Positions 29,356-40,719 of a stretch of 64,000 nucleotides of DNA are shown piece by piece. Made by a program: the position numbers and the translations under genes. The stretch lies in contig JBBHKE010002919.1 of NCBI GenBank assembly GCA_037447655.1, positions 1 through 64,000 on the forward strand, given 5' to 3'. Under the pieces are notes generated by a model, which searched no databases, had not been told where the DNA came from, and saw nothing but the letters and a program-made list of their open reading frames with translations. Within the stretch, counting starts at the first letter, position 1. Each line of letters begins with the position of its first letter. The stretch comes from Zygnema cylindricum. Lineage: Eukaryota; Streptophyta; Zygnematophyceae; Zygnematales; Zygnemataceae.

Positions 29356-30504
29356 TTACTCACTTAGTCCAATAGCATCTCTGCAAAATTGTAACTTAGG
29401 AGCAGGAAGGGCTTTTGTTAACATGTCAGCCACCATCTTCTCATCTGGTAAATAACACAATTTAACGACTTTTGCAAGTACTTTTTCTCTAACAAAATGT
29501 AGTCTAACATCCATGTGTTTGCTCTTAAAGTGATGGCTGGGGTTAGAGGCAATAGCTATGGCAGCTTGGTTGTCACACCAGATAGCTTGAGGGCCAATTT
29601 GCATATACCCAAGTTCTTGTAAAATGGACTTGACCCATAGGAGCTCCTTGAGGGCGGAAGCTGCTGCCATATATTCTGACTCCATTGTGGATTGAGCTGT
29701 AACCTTTTGTAATTTGCTACTCCAGCAGCAAGTTCCGTCTCCAATCTTCAGAACGAAGCCGGTTGTAGATTTCCGGCTTGGCATGTCCCCATAGCTAGCA
29801 TCGCTCCACGTCTGGATTTTCACCTCTCCTCCTCCGAGAACAAGCTTGAGATTTCGAGTACCTGCAAGATATCTCAACACTCTTTTCGCTGCTTCCCAGT
29901 CTGCCCTTTTAGGATTCTGCAGACTTCTACTCAAGACTCCCACAGCTGCTGCAATGTCGGGTCTCGTACAATTCATAAAATATATAAGACTTCCAACTAC
30001 TTGTCTATATGGCTTTGAAGCCATAAACTCTTCCTCCCCTGTCTCTAAACTCTCACCGACAATTATGCCTGAATCTGTATCCATTCCTTCTAATTTCTGC
30101 CTGAATTCCATGGGAGTTACGGATCCTTTCACATCTTTCATTTCAAATCTTTCTAGCATATTACCTATTGCTTCTTTCTGAGTCAACATAATCAGCCTCT
30201 TGTTTCTGTCTCTTTCTACCTGTATTCCTAAAATGTATTTGGCCTCACCGAGGTCCTTCATCTCAAACCTAGACCTTAAAGCCGCTTTAATGCGGTTTAT
30301 TTCATCCATTGACTTACTTATTAATAATAAGTCATCCACATATACAGCAATGTAAAGTATCCCATCCTCCCCTTGTAAGACATATACAGAATGATCTGAG
30401 CTAATTCTCTTAAATCCCAGCCCAGTCAAAAACTCATCTAACTTCAAATTCCACTGACGCGGGGCTTGTTTTAGCCCATACAAAGATTTCATCAATTTAC
30501 ACAC
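29356..30504 (-). pseudogene. Element E reverse transcriptase (fingers/palm end) and RNase H
   Basis: Uninterrupted 382-residue frame. RT: SLYGLKQAPRQWNLKLDEFL, IAVYVDDLLLISKSMDEI with YVDD at residues ~54-57, and MKDLGEAKYILGIQVERDR. Then GSLIYFMNCTRPDIAAAVGVLSR. RNase H: QTWSDASYGDMPSRKST, CCWSSKLQKVTAQSTMESEYMAA, IWCDNQAAIAIASNPSHHF, SKHMDVRLHFVREKV and C-terminal MVADMLTKALPAPKLQFC. All catalytic residues I expect are present. The real frame extends upstream past a TAA at ~30510; the Met at 30504 is not a genuine start. Confidence 0.9.
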
Positions 30505-31404
30505 TAATTATTCCTTTCCCTTTTCAACGTACATTTCAGGTTGTTTCATATAAATGGTTTCTTCTAACTCTCCATCCAAGAAAGCAGTTTAAACATCCAT
30601 TTGTTGTATTTCCATATTCTCTATAGCAGCTAGACTTAGCAAAACTCTGACAGTGGGAAATCTGACAACAGGAGAGAAGGTTTCCTCAAAGTCAATACCT
30701 TCTTTTTGATTATACCCCTTCGCCACTAGTCTTGCCTTATATCTTTCGATGGTGTTGTCCAGGTTCAGCTTCACCTTGAATACCCATTTGCTGCCGATGG
30801 CTTTTCTGCCCGGAGGAAGATCCACCAGCTCCCATGTCTGTGCCTCCATAATAGACTTCATTTCATCGTTTGCCGCCTCGATCCACTGATTTCTCTCAGG
30901 TGATGAGAAGGCCTCCTGGATCGTTAGAGGCTCCTCTGTAGCTGCAGAAAAAGCAAAGTGAGAGCTTGATTGCAGACGGCTGCTAGATCTCTTTCCCCCC
31001 GGAATTTCTGAGGCTGAGATCGTCGGCAACCTCTGATTTTTCTGTTTAGGTTGAATCGTAACTTGATCCTGTACAGAGTCTGTAGTAGTTCCTTCCACCC
31101 GAGGGGTATCTTATTGCGATGCAATTCGTAAAGGCACCAGAGGAACTGGAGAAAGAGGTGTCGCACTTGCCGGTGGAAAGTAGACTCGCTGAGTATGGTG
31201 AAAAATGACATATTCCTGCTTTTCTTTCGCCGGTTGATCTGGCACTTTAAAAAGGTCAACCGAATCCTGTTCATCTTTAATCTGGATATTCCTAGAAATA
31301 ATTACTTTCTGTTTCTCAAATACAAAAACCCTATATCCTTTTGCGTTATCATCATACCCCATAAAAATTCCTGGTAAGCCATTAGGCTCCATTTTCCATC
31401 TATC
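30505..31404 (-). pseudogene. Element E integrase tail, linker and RT N-terminal part
   Basis: Two open pieces separated by single stops in the same frame: 31392-31111 (MEPNGLPGIFMGYDDNAKGYRVFVFEKQKVI, integrase C-terminal tail and linker) and 31098-30589. The latter has ...IPGGKRSSSRLQSSSH, WIEAANDEMKSIMEAQTWELVD, NTIERYKARLVAKGYNQKEGIDFEETFSPVVRFP and QQMDV. A TAA stands where K is expected (MDV-stop-TAFLDGE). Stops near 31402, 31108, 30590 and 30510 are the only visible breaks. Confidence 0.88.
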
Positions 31405-32727
31405 CTAAGAAGTATCTAGAATAAAACACTTGCTGCCAAAGATTTTCAAGTGACTAACATCAGGTTTCTTTCCTGTCCAAAGCTCATAAGGTGTGGTGCT
31501 AACAGATCTAAAAGCAATTCTATTCTTAATATAAATAGCACAGTTTAGTGCTTCAGCCCAAAATTTCAAATCTAGCCCTTTATCTGCAAGCATGGACCGA
31601 GCACTCTCTGTCACTGTTCTATTTAATCTTTCAGAAACACCATTCTGTTCGGGTGTGTAAGGAACAGTAAGATTGTGACTAATACCTTCTTTAATGAGGA
31701 ATTCTTCGAATTCCTTTGATGTGTATTCTCCCCCATTGTCCAATCTCAACGCCAAGATTGGAACTCCATGAAGCTTTTCCGCCCACGCTTTGTAATGTTT
31801 GAAGTGAGTGAACACTTCACTCTTATGTTGCATGAAGTAGACTTTAGTGTACCTCGAGTAGTCATCTGTGAATGTAACCATATAGTGGACGCCTCCAGCT
31901 GAAGCCACTTGTGAAGGACCGAGAACATCAGAGTGTATTAGTTGTTGAACTTTCTCCGATCTGTGGTCCGTTTCTTGTGGAAGTGGCAATTTGTGAATCT
32001 TGCCAAGTGAGCAACCATCACATGATTTTATAGGATGAGAACTGAGAGAAACTCCCTCGACTTTTCCCAAATTCACCATTTTCTTAAGACTATCATAGTT
32101 CATATGTCCTAATATTTTATGCCACAGCTCATTGTCAAATTGTACACTGGAGTAGAGAACATCATTTTCTTTATATTCCGCCATGTCCATCAGGTACATT
32201 TTGCTAGCATCTGTAGTCCCTGTTACTGCTACTTTCCCTTTCTTGCTAACAACCTGTCTTCCTCCTTTCAGAACAACCTCAAAGCCTTTGCTCTCCACTA
32301 AGGATGTAGAAAATAGATTTTTCTTAAAGTCTAGGACATACAAAACATTGTGAAGGGTTCTCTCTACCGACTTCCCCCCCACATCTACCATCAAAGATAC
32401 ATCACCTTGAGCTGAGGTTTGAACACTCATGCCACAAGCATAGTAGATACTCCTTGGAGATGTTTGCTGCAGATTCGTAAAAGCCGCCTTGTTCCAACAC
32501 ATATGGGCAGACGCTCCCGTGTCCATGATCCATCCTCCATCTTTTGGACCCTCCATGGCAGCCGCCATAGCAAATAACTCCGCCTCCTCTTGCTCATTGA
32601 AGGTTAGTGACTCATCTGCATTAGTTGCAGAAGCTGAAAAAAAAAGCATTTCCACGTGAAGGATTTCCAAAAAAACCTCTGTGATACTGGCTTTGTTGCC
32701 AACCTGGCCTGTATAAACCGTTCTCAT
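31405..32727 (-). pseudogene. Element E protease and integrase
   Basis: 440-residue frame (true start of the pol part near 32640). Protease WIMDTGASAHMCW (D-T-G, ~residue 69), SLMVDVGGKSVERTLHNVLYV. HHCC: LWHKILGHMNYD ... CDGCSLGKIHKLPL. Integrase core: LIHSDVLGPSQVASAGGVHY (first D), LRLDNGGEYTSKEF (second D), YTPEQNGVSERLNRT (E), so the DDE triad is intact. Tail FGSKCFILDTS ends at a TAG. The N-terminal ~25 residues overlap the gag zinc-knuckle region in another frame. Confidence 0.9.
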
Positions 32728-33532
32728 TAGCCTTCTTCAATTTAGGACAGTACCTATATCCGTGACCCTTTTCAGAACAATAGAAACAAGTAGTAGTAGA
32801 TGGCCTATTCTGCCTCTGATTAAACTGATTCTGATTCTGGTTAAAATGATTCCTATTCTGATTGAACTGAATTCTTTTGTCAAAGTCTGTTGCAAATGCT
32901 TCAACTTTTTCTTCTCCCTCAAGGAGTTTAGTATTTGTTTCTTCCTCCAATATAAGATTATATGCTAACTGAAATGACCAGCTAGCTTTATCATGACTCT
33001 TAAATTGATTAGACACACCCTTCATGTTACTAGGGAGACCTCTAATAAGCAAAGCTGCCTGTTGAAACTCCGGAAATGACCCCCCTGCAGAAGATTGAGC
33101 ATCAATGAGCGCACGAAAATTGTCACAATACTCTACCATAGACCCCCCCGTGTATTTGTATCCCCAAATTTTTCCAGCCACCAAAAGCTCCTCTTGAACA
33201 TTCGCTTTCTCAAAAGCGGATTTCAGAGACGTCCAAATCTCCCTTGCCTTCTTCATTTTCAGTAGAGACATGACCAAATTTTCTGAAATACAAAGGATTA
33301 GATTGTTCCTTGCCATTGAATTCTTCTTCGCCCAAGTTGGATCTGTTTCATCAAGGGAGCCATCCAAGACCCCCAATAAATCAGCCGTTTCAAACGACAA
33401 TTCAACCATCGCCGCCCAGTAAGCATACTTTTGGCCATTAAAGATAGGAATCCTTGATGAAAGGCCCATAACTTGTTGTTCTACAACCACCGTTGCAGGC
33501 GGTGAACCAGCAGTAGTAGTGGAAGTAGACAT
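32621..33532 (-). CDS. Element E gag, start inside the 5' LTR
   Basis: 303-residue open frame. ATG at 33532 lies 59 bp inside the LTR: MSTSTTTAGSPPATVVVEQQ is LTR-encoded, then V-M-G-L from the PBS, then SSRIPIFNGQKYAYWAAMVE. UBN2-type capsid: KNSMARNNLILCISENLV, REIWTSLKSAFEKANVQEEL, WGYKYTGGSMVEYCDNFRAL, QQAALLIRGLPSNMK. N/Q/F-rich repeats (FNQNRNHFNQNQNQFNQRQ, ~residues 230-250) precede the zinc knuckle CFYCSEKGHGYRYC (CX2CX4HX4C). Ends ...NAFFFSFCN after a frame shift in a T9 run. The next ATG (33469) would be the PBS-encoded one; the longer start is preferred because F and Y have the same LTR-coded design. Confidence 0.85.
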   Translation of the reverse strand: MSTSTTTAGSPPATVVVEQQVMGLSSRIPIFNGQKYAYWAAMVELSFETADLLGVLDGSLDETDPTWAKKNSMARNNLILCISENLVMSLLKMKKAREIWTSLKSAFEKANVQEELLVAGKIWGYKYTGGSMVEYCDNFRALIDAQSSAGGSFPEFQQAALLIRGLPSNMKGVSNQFKSHDKASWSFQLAYNLILEEETNTKLLEGEEKVEAFATDFDKRIQFNQNRNHFNQNQNQFNQRQNRPSTTTCFYCSEKGHGYRYCPKLKKANENGLYRPGWQQSQYHRGFFGNPSRGNAFFFSFCN

Positions 33533-34509
33533 GAAAAACAGCAGAAACTATCAAAGTACCTACTCAACAGCCAACTTAGATCTGACACAAAATATGACTC
33601 AGAAAGCCAATATGCTTCAAATTTGCCACAGTGATACAAAATACAGCAAACTGACAATTCCCAAAATTGCAACCAAAATGACTTAGTTAACCATAAGATA
33701 TGATGTCTAGAAGTTTCCCAAAAACTGCCCTTAGAAAATCATATTCCCAAAACTGGATACTACAAAATTGTCTAAGTTCTAAGTTATATACTCACAGTGT
33801 GTATCTACTGATCTACACTAATTCGGGTAACCGTTACTACGGTTATTATCCTGACTAACGACAAAGCATCCTACCTGTACGTTACTGTACTTTAAAAACC
33901 TAATAACTATTTCTAAAACTTGATTAGCGGAACACTATTTTTTATCACACTAAACTACAAAATAATATTATTCAGATATTTACAGAAATTGAACCGTACA
34001 CAAAACGTTCTAACCGTACACAAAACGTTCCAAATGCTTAGTCAGCGGTGACCGCTAAAGTCCAGCCTTATGTGGTCATGTAGTACAAAGCACCTGAGTG
34101 CTTCGTCACTTGTGGTCCCACGCGAATCACGCTTGTGGTCCCTCGTGAATCACGCTTGTGGTCCTAGGTGAATCATGTCCGTTGGAACGAATTCGATCGA
34201 CGATGGTACCGTCGAGATGTACCATACGTTGCCGGAATACTCAGGACAGATCCTGTTCGTCCGATCATGTGAATCGCATCGTCAACTTTTTGACGCGTAT
34301 GGCTGATTGTCGGCGCTACTCCAAAAACCTGCATACGTTATTTCGCCGACACGTGTCCCTGCAAAAGTACAATACAGTACGATACACTCTACTGTACCTC
34401 TCGCTACTGTAACACTAATTAAGGTAAGTCTTATAGTAGACTACTAGAAAAAATATCCTAAGTTATTTTTACCCCTATTGACTGAAATAAAGATTTATAA
34501 ATTACAACA
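33474..34509 (-). repeat. Element E 5' LTR
   Basis: Pairs with 28298-29332. PBS AGTTATGGGCCTT (minus, 33473-33461) follows directly; only the central GTTATGGGCC part matches the initiator anticodon loop. Contains the 23-bp repeats (34109-34178) and the first 20 Gag codons (33532-33474). Confidence 0.92.
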
Positions 34510-34514
34510 ACTTA

Positions 34515-35600
34515 TACTCTTTTGGAATCTCCGGCTCGGTTTTCACCTCCAACTCCTTGTTGAGGAGTTCTCCATCATTCTCATCGAAATCCTCACCTGT
34601 TATTTGTGTTACAAAAAGTGCCTTATTATTTTCTCAATCTCATCTACCAATCTACCCCTCCTTAAGTCTCAACTCTATCAATCTAGTACACTGCGCATTG
34701 TAATGTCCCAACTTGTTACAAAAATGACAAAGCCCCTTATGAGGCCTTGATCCGGATCCATCCGATTGGTTCCCTCTCCCTCCTCCACCAAAGTTTCTAT
34801 ATGGTTTCTTAGGATCCTGATTTATACTCTGTCCTAGCAACCAATTCCTGAACACTCTTTCCTCCTCTCCGAATCTGAATGGTGTTTTCACGAACCAAAA
34901 TCATCCCAACAACAGAATTCCAAATCCATCGATGATCTGGCAAATCTTGAACCCTGTTAACAATGTTATTATAATTTTCCAACTGTATCATTAACAAAGT
35001 ATTCACCTTTTCTTTCTCGGTCCCCTATTTTCCATCACTCTCTAACTCGATAAATAATCTATACAAGTTATTGCAAAAATCAAGCATCTTTCCTCCTTTG
35101 TAACATATGTTTCCACCTTCTGATTTGCTAGTTTTTGTTGCTGAATCCTACCTCAGAGCCTCCCACAAATCGGCCGCCTTGTGCACATTTAGGTGATGGG
35201 TAGAAATTGCTTGGGTAAGAGGCTCAAGAATAAAATGAGTTGCCACTGTGTTGTTGAAATCCCACATTTCAGTATCATTTCCGTTGGTTTTTGGAAAAAC
35301 CTTACCAGTATTGATCTAGTAGCTAAAGGTGTGAGTTTCTCCTTCCGCTTCTCTTTGCCTTTGTGTAACACGATGCTCTCTCTGTCATTATCTTCCTCCT
35401 TTGTCTCCAAAGATTCCTTGAGAATCGAGCTCCTACAAACCCTAGTGGATATCCCAGATTTGCAGATTTGCAGATGGTTCCCCCACACGACCACTCACAA
35501 TGCCCCATAGCCGTTTTTCAAAATGTGCATCTCTCATCATAGTCTCCTAGTATTTGAACCCCGTTCCATTGAAAATGGGCACCATAGAGGGTGGGCCCAT
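34515..35600 (-). pseudogene. Element A gag
   Basis: Starts at the PBS ATG (35600): MGPPSMVPIFNGTGFKY, a stop, RLWGIVSGRVGEP, frame changes, then WDFNNTVATHFIL, LWEAL and capsid pieces. 35006-34809 has NTLLMIQLENYNNIVNRVQDLPDHRWIWNSVVGMILV; 34891-34652 has the G-rich region and zinc knuckle CHFCNKLGHYNAQC (CX2CX4HX4C intact). Ends in the acidic linker at the E insertion; protease continues at 28292. Confidence 0.85.
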
Positions 35601-35604
35601 AACC
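35589..35604 (-). other. Primer-binding site, element A
   Basis: Minus-strand GGTTATGGGCCCACCC directly after the LTR end ...AGAGTAACA. Full match to the proposed half-tRNA complement. Confidence 0.85.
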
Positions 35605-35956
35605 TGTTACTCTGTGATCTCCATTGGCCCACAAAATTTCCAACTTATTTGAAGCCTCTAGGATAATATTTGCCCCTTTGACTTTCAGACAAAATAAAAG
35701 CCACTGGGTTAGACAAGAGTTCTGACCAACCCCATCTGTGTGAGGGCCCTACTCTCCTAAGTCAAACATAAAAAGAATTTCTAAGTTTGCTACCTAGAAT
35801 AGTGAGATATGGCTGGCCAAAGATGGCCTATAAATACAAAAGGTCTTTCAGAGAGAGGTACCTCAAAAAACGCATAAGTCCTAAATCCCTCTCTGAGCCC
35901 CTTACTACTTCTGTACCTAACCAATCACAAGATTGTAAAGTACAAAAGTTACAAGT

Positions 35957-37034
35957 TGTTGGTTTGAAAAGTTAGTTTCATGCGCTCGTGTCGTTTTGAG
36001 CGTAAACATTGTTTCGTGTGTACTGTACGCGATTCTAATGCTATCTTGATTTACTGTGGAGGTTCAAATTGATTTGCAAATTGGGGATGTACAGAATTAT
36101 TTGAGTGGCGCGAACAAAACGTAAGGAAAGGTACGGAATATGTAAATGTATGGCGGATCACGAAGCGATCCGATTTGGAATATTTTGAAAAAAAACGCAA
36201 CCGTTACAAACAAATTTGGATGATGTGACGTCAATTCGTCACGTGGATTGTGTGACCACACGTCACGACATAAAAAATACCAAAAAGGAGCTACAAACAG
36301 CAGCGCTGTCAGTTTGATCATTTTGGTGAGGGACGCGAAATCGCGTCCATCACATTATATTTATTTTAGACGGTCAAGATTTATTTGACAAAATTCGTAT
36401 GGTTGTAATTATTTACAACAATGTTTTGTCCCATGTGCATTATCTATTTGTTTAGATCTATTCGTTATGACATATCACAAGGTATTTGGGTATACTCATA
36501 TTAATAGAGGTAGTTGATAGATTGCGTACGGCTGGTATGCCTCCGTACAGTCAGTAGTAAGCTTTAGTGTATATTTGTAGGACAGTCATTTTTGGACTTA
36601 GAAACTTTTTGGACAAATACTATTTTTGCTCCTTTTTGGTAATTTAATTTGAGAACTGCTCTCAGTTGGATTGTTAGAATTATTTGACATTTTGCATGTG
36701 TGTTCCTCTTTGTATTGGCAATATTGTGGCAAATTTGCTGAGCAACTTTGTGTCTGGTTTGCTTGGGGTTTCATTTTGAAGTTGGTCAGATTAATCAAAG
36801 TTCTGGCAAACTGTTTCTTTGCAACTTTCACAAAGTGATGTGATAAGTCTGTTTGGTATTTTATTGTGAAAATTTGTGAAAATACTAATTAGCCTAAAAA
36901 ATATCTGTTCATGTAGTTTTAGCTTGTTTTGCTTATTCTGTAGAATTATGAGTGGATTCAAATTAGGATGTTTTTGGGGTAGTCTATGTTTTTTCCGAGG
37001 GTAACTTCATGGTCAAAAATGGCTATAAACAACA
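35957..37034 (+). mobile_element. Solo Y-family LTR in element A 5' LTR
   Basis: 1078 bp, TGTTGGTTTGAAAAG ... AAACAACA, with flanking 5-mers caagt (35952-35956) and gaagt (37035-37039). Plus orientation, opposite to Y and Y'. Contains the inverted repeat CGGATCACGAAGCGATCCG (~36154), and its end would encode M-V-K-N-G-Y-K-Q-Q, the counterpart of the LTR-encoded Gag start of Y and Y'. Confidence 0.9.
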
Positions 37035-37115
37035 GAAGTGTCGCTTTACTTTTAGTACGACCACGGCTCGGCATGGCTGTCCCGCTAACACCCATCAGTT
37101 CTTGAGCCATGGTGG

Positions 37116-38143
37116 TGTTGTTCTATGACAACTGGTGCAGGTGAAGCAGCAGTATTAGTAGAGGTAAACATAACAGGTGGAGCAGCAGTAGTAGTAGAGG
37201 AAGACATACCTTAAGCAGAAGCTTTTCAAAAAGTCCCCACAAAAAACTGCATTTCACCACTCTAATACCTCACAGTTATACTAAACTTTACCACACGACA
37301 GATCTTGACTCACAAGTCCAATTAACACACAACTCAACATATAAGAACCTCATTATACACACTGTTAACTCCCAAAGTTATAGCCAAATTGACCTAGTAC
37401 ACCATAAGATATAGGACCCGCAAATTTCCAAAAACTGCCTTTTGGTTTCCCTTATCTCAAAATTGGATACAAGAATATTACTAAGTCCTAATCTTTATAC
37501 TGTGAGAGAGCATCTACTGCCCATTAGCCAATCAGATTATAATACCCTTAATAGTAGTAGTGTACGATAGTACGACAAGGTACTCTAGTGTACTTCCAAA
37601 AACCTATTTCAAACTAGCCTAAAAGTGAATAATGAAACACTATTTCCTAAAGCGCTACTCTACAAAATAATCTCTTCAGGTATTTGCAATCTGATGCCGT
37701 ACACATAATGTTGCTTGGTAAATCATCAACCTCAAATACCTCCTACCTGCTGTGGTAAACTTGTTCAACTATCTGGGACGCTTACAAAGCTCCTCGTCAT
37801 CTATGGTCCCCCTCAGAATTCTCGGCGTAAATTCAATACGAATCAACCTCTGGTATTTGTCATTTCCACTTGTGTTCCCAGATGTCCGGTTTATTTTCCG
37901 TCCGCCCGATCCGACAAATTCAGTCGTCCGATAGATGACATGTGGCCATGACTATTCCCCATTTCTTGCACTGTCTGAAAAGTCGACGCGTATTTATGTG
38001 ATCGTACTGATACTCTTGAGAAAACTTTCTACTGTCACACTATTCAAGGTAAGTATTACATTTCAAACTACACCAAAATATTCTAAGTACTTAGGCTTCC
38101 CTCACAGCTTAATATATTGAAGTCAAAGCTTTTAAAAACAACA
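37116..38143 (-). repeat. Element F 3' LTR
   Basis: Low-coordinate end is the Gag-coding end, with two tandem copies of an S/T/A-coding unit (~37138-37172 and 37173-37207) where the 5' LTR has one; the ATG (37207) is intact here. PPT (minus TAGGGGAG) at 38144-38151. Confidence 0.9.
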
Positions 38144-38166
38144 CTCCCCTAAAGCTTTAGACTCTG

Positions 38167-39348
38167 TTATTCACTTAGACCAATAGCCTTTGTGCAAAAC
38201 TGTAATTTAGATGCAAGAATAGCTTTAGTTAGCACATTTGCAACCATGTTTTCATCCGACAAATAGCACATTTCAATGACCTTTGCAAACACATTTTCAC
38301 GGACAAAATGGAGTCTGATATCCATATGCTTGCTCTTAAAGTGGTGGTTGGGGTTGGAGGCTATGGCATTTGCTGCTTGGTTGTTGCACCAGATGACTTG
38401 AGGACCAGATTGCATATGTCCCAATTCTTGCAAGGGTGCTTTTACCCACAGGAGTTCTTTGAGGGCAGAACTTGTTATCATATATTCAAACTCCATAGTT
38501 GATTGGGCGATGACCTTCTAAAATTTCCTGCTCCAACAGCAGATACCATTTCCAATCTGTAGATTAAATCTAGTGGTGGATTACCTGCTGGGCATGTCTC
38601 CATAACTCGCATCGCTTCAAGTTTTCAGCTTGACTTCTCCTCCTCCGAGGACAAGTTTAAGATTCCAAGTTCTTGCTGAATACCTCAGGATTCTTTTTGC
38701 AGCTTTCCAATCTGCCCTTTTTGGATTTTGCATACTCTTACTTAATGCTCCAACTGCTGCTGCCACATCTGGCCTAGTATAGTTTATAAAATAGATAAGA
38801 CTTCCAACTACTTGCCTATATGGTTTTGAGGCCATGAAATCCTCCTCCCTTGACTCTAGCATCTCATCAACTAGAATACCTGACTCAAAGTCAACTCCCT
38901 CTAATTTATGTCTGTATTCCATTGGAATGACACATCCTTTAGCCTCTTTCATATCAAACTTTTCAAGCATGGAACTTATAACCTTTTTTTGAGTTAACAT
39001 GACTTGCCTCTTACTTCTATCTCACTTTACTTATATTCCTAAAATGTATTTGGCCTCACCGAGGTATTTTATCTCAAACCTTGATTTTAGGGCACTCTTT
39101 ATTCTATTTATTTCATCCATGGATTTCCTGATAAGCAACAAATCATCTACATAAACAACAATATACAGTATTCCATCCTTCCCTTGTAAAAAATAAACAT
39201 AACGGTTTGAATTGACTCTTTTGAAACCTAGTTTGGTGAGGAACTCATCTCACTTTAGGTTCCACTGTTTGGGGACCAACGGAGAGAAAGTTTCCTCAAA
39301 TACGTTTCCTTCTTTTTGATTGTAACCTTTGGCCACAAGTCTAGCCTT
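38167..39348 (-). pseudogene. Element F reverse transcriptase and RNase H
   Basis: RNase H 38496-38167 (MEFEYMITSSALKELLWVK, IWCNNQAANAIASNPNHHF with catalytic D replaced by N, SKHMDIRLHFVREN, MVANVLTKAILASKL). Upstream 39000-38617: QKKVISSMLEKFDMKEAKG, GSLIYFINYTRPDVAAAVGALS. RT palm is readable at ~39170-39130 (IVVYVDDLLLI, YVDD intact). RT between FSPLVP and the QW-NLK block is shortened: the QMDV/SLYGLKQ segment is missing around 39270. Confidence 0.85.
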
Positions 39349-40719
39349 CTACCGTTCAATCGTGCCATCCGGGTTTAATTTCACTTTAAATTCCCATTTA
39401 CTTTGGATGGCTTTTCGGTCCGGAGGCAGATCAACCAGCTCCCACGTTTGAGCTTCCATTACAAACTTCATTTCATCGTTTGCCGCTTCAATCCAGTGAG
39501 TTCTTTTCGGTGAAGAGAAGGCCTCCCGGATGGTCAGAGGTTCTCCTCGGTTAGCAGAGTAGGCAAAGTGGGAACTTGATTGGAGGCGAGTGCTAGTTTT
39601 TCTTCCCCCTCGGAAATTCTGAGGTGGAGACCGATGGATGTCTTGCGTTTCTCTCCTGTCTTGCAACTGGCTGTGACTTATCCTGTAGCTGTTCTCCTTG
39701 CTCGATTTGTTGTTGAAGAGGAACTAGAGTTTCCGAAATCACTAGATCTGCAAGAGGTTGCTGAACGGGTGGGTAGAAAACTGTTTTCTGTGTGGAAAAA
39801 ATAACATATTCTTGAGATTTTGTTGCAACCTGATTTTCTATCATAGAAAATATATCTGCTGATTCTGCCTCATCTTTTATAATATTGTTCCTAAACACCA
39901 CTATCTTCTGTTTTTCTAAAATATAAACTCTATAGCCTTTTGATTTATCATCATACCCCATAAGAATACGTGGTAGACGTTTTGGTTCCATTTTCCAGGT
40001 ATTTGGGGATGTGTTTAGAATAAAGCATTTACTGTCATTTACTCTGGAATGACTAAGGTCTGGATTTCTACCTGTCTATAGTTCAAAAGGTGTAGTAGTG
40101 ACTGAACGAGACGCAATCATGTTTTTGATATGCACAATTTGCGGCCTCAACCCAGAATTTCAAATCTATATTTTTTTCAGCTAGCATAGATCTAGCACAT
40201 TCAGTAATTGTCCTATTTAATCTCTCGTAAACCATTTTGCTGAGGAGTGTAAGGAAATATTAGTTGGCGACTAATCCCTTCATCCAAGAGAAAGTGTTCA
40301 TATTCTTTTGACATATACTCTCTTCTATTATCCAAGCTGAGCTCCAGAATCGAAACTCCATGTAGTTTCTCCACCCAAGCCTTGTAATGTTTGAAGTGGC
40401 CAAACACTTCACTCTTTTCTTTCATGAAGTAGACTTTTTGAACCGAGAAAAATCATCTGTAAAAGCAACCATGAACCAAACCCTCCGAGCAGAAGGCACA
40501 TGTGCTGGTCCCACAACATCCAAATGAATAAGTAGTAAAACTTTTGTAGATATGTGATCTGATTGCTGGGGAAAAGGGCAACTTATGAATCTTGCCTAAA
40601 GAGCAGCCATCACATGTTTTTACTGGCTGATTCGTTACTGAAACACCTTCTATTTTACCATCTTTTACCGTTTTCGTTAAGCTATCATAGTTAACATGGC
40701 CTAATCTTTAATTCCATAA
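39349..40719 (-). pseudogene. Element F integrase, linker and RT start
   Basis: Integrase core 40425-40213 and flanks: KSEVFGHFKHYKAWVEKLHG, LELSLDNRREYMSKEYEHFL (second D), PYTPQQNGL (E replaced by Q). Tail 39991-39593 (MEPKRLPRILMGYDDKSKGYRVYILEKQKIV). 39666-39349 has TSTRLQSSSHFAYSANRGEPL, WIEAANDEMKFVMEAQTWELVD and DGTIER. Several frame changes; HHCC is at ~40700-40590. Confidence 0.85.

Larger units (their letters stand above)
28298..34509 (-). mobile_element. Element E: best-preserved copia element (clade II)
   Basis: LTRs of 1036 bp (33474-34509, 5') and 1035 bp (28298-29332, 3'), very similar by eye. Flanking 5-mers acttc (28293-28297) and actta (34510-34514), 4/5. It inserted between the gag and protease active site of element A. 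Gag, PR, IN, RT and RNase H are all present with intact catalytic motifs. Visible lesions: one frameshift in a run of nine T (minus, ~32640) and in-frame stops near 31402, 31108, 30590 and 30510. Confidence 0.93.

Noticed and set aside
36598-36831. 77-codon minus frame in the solo LTR at 35957-37034
   Set aside because: Inside an LTR, no similarity or partner in other Y LTRs.
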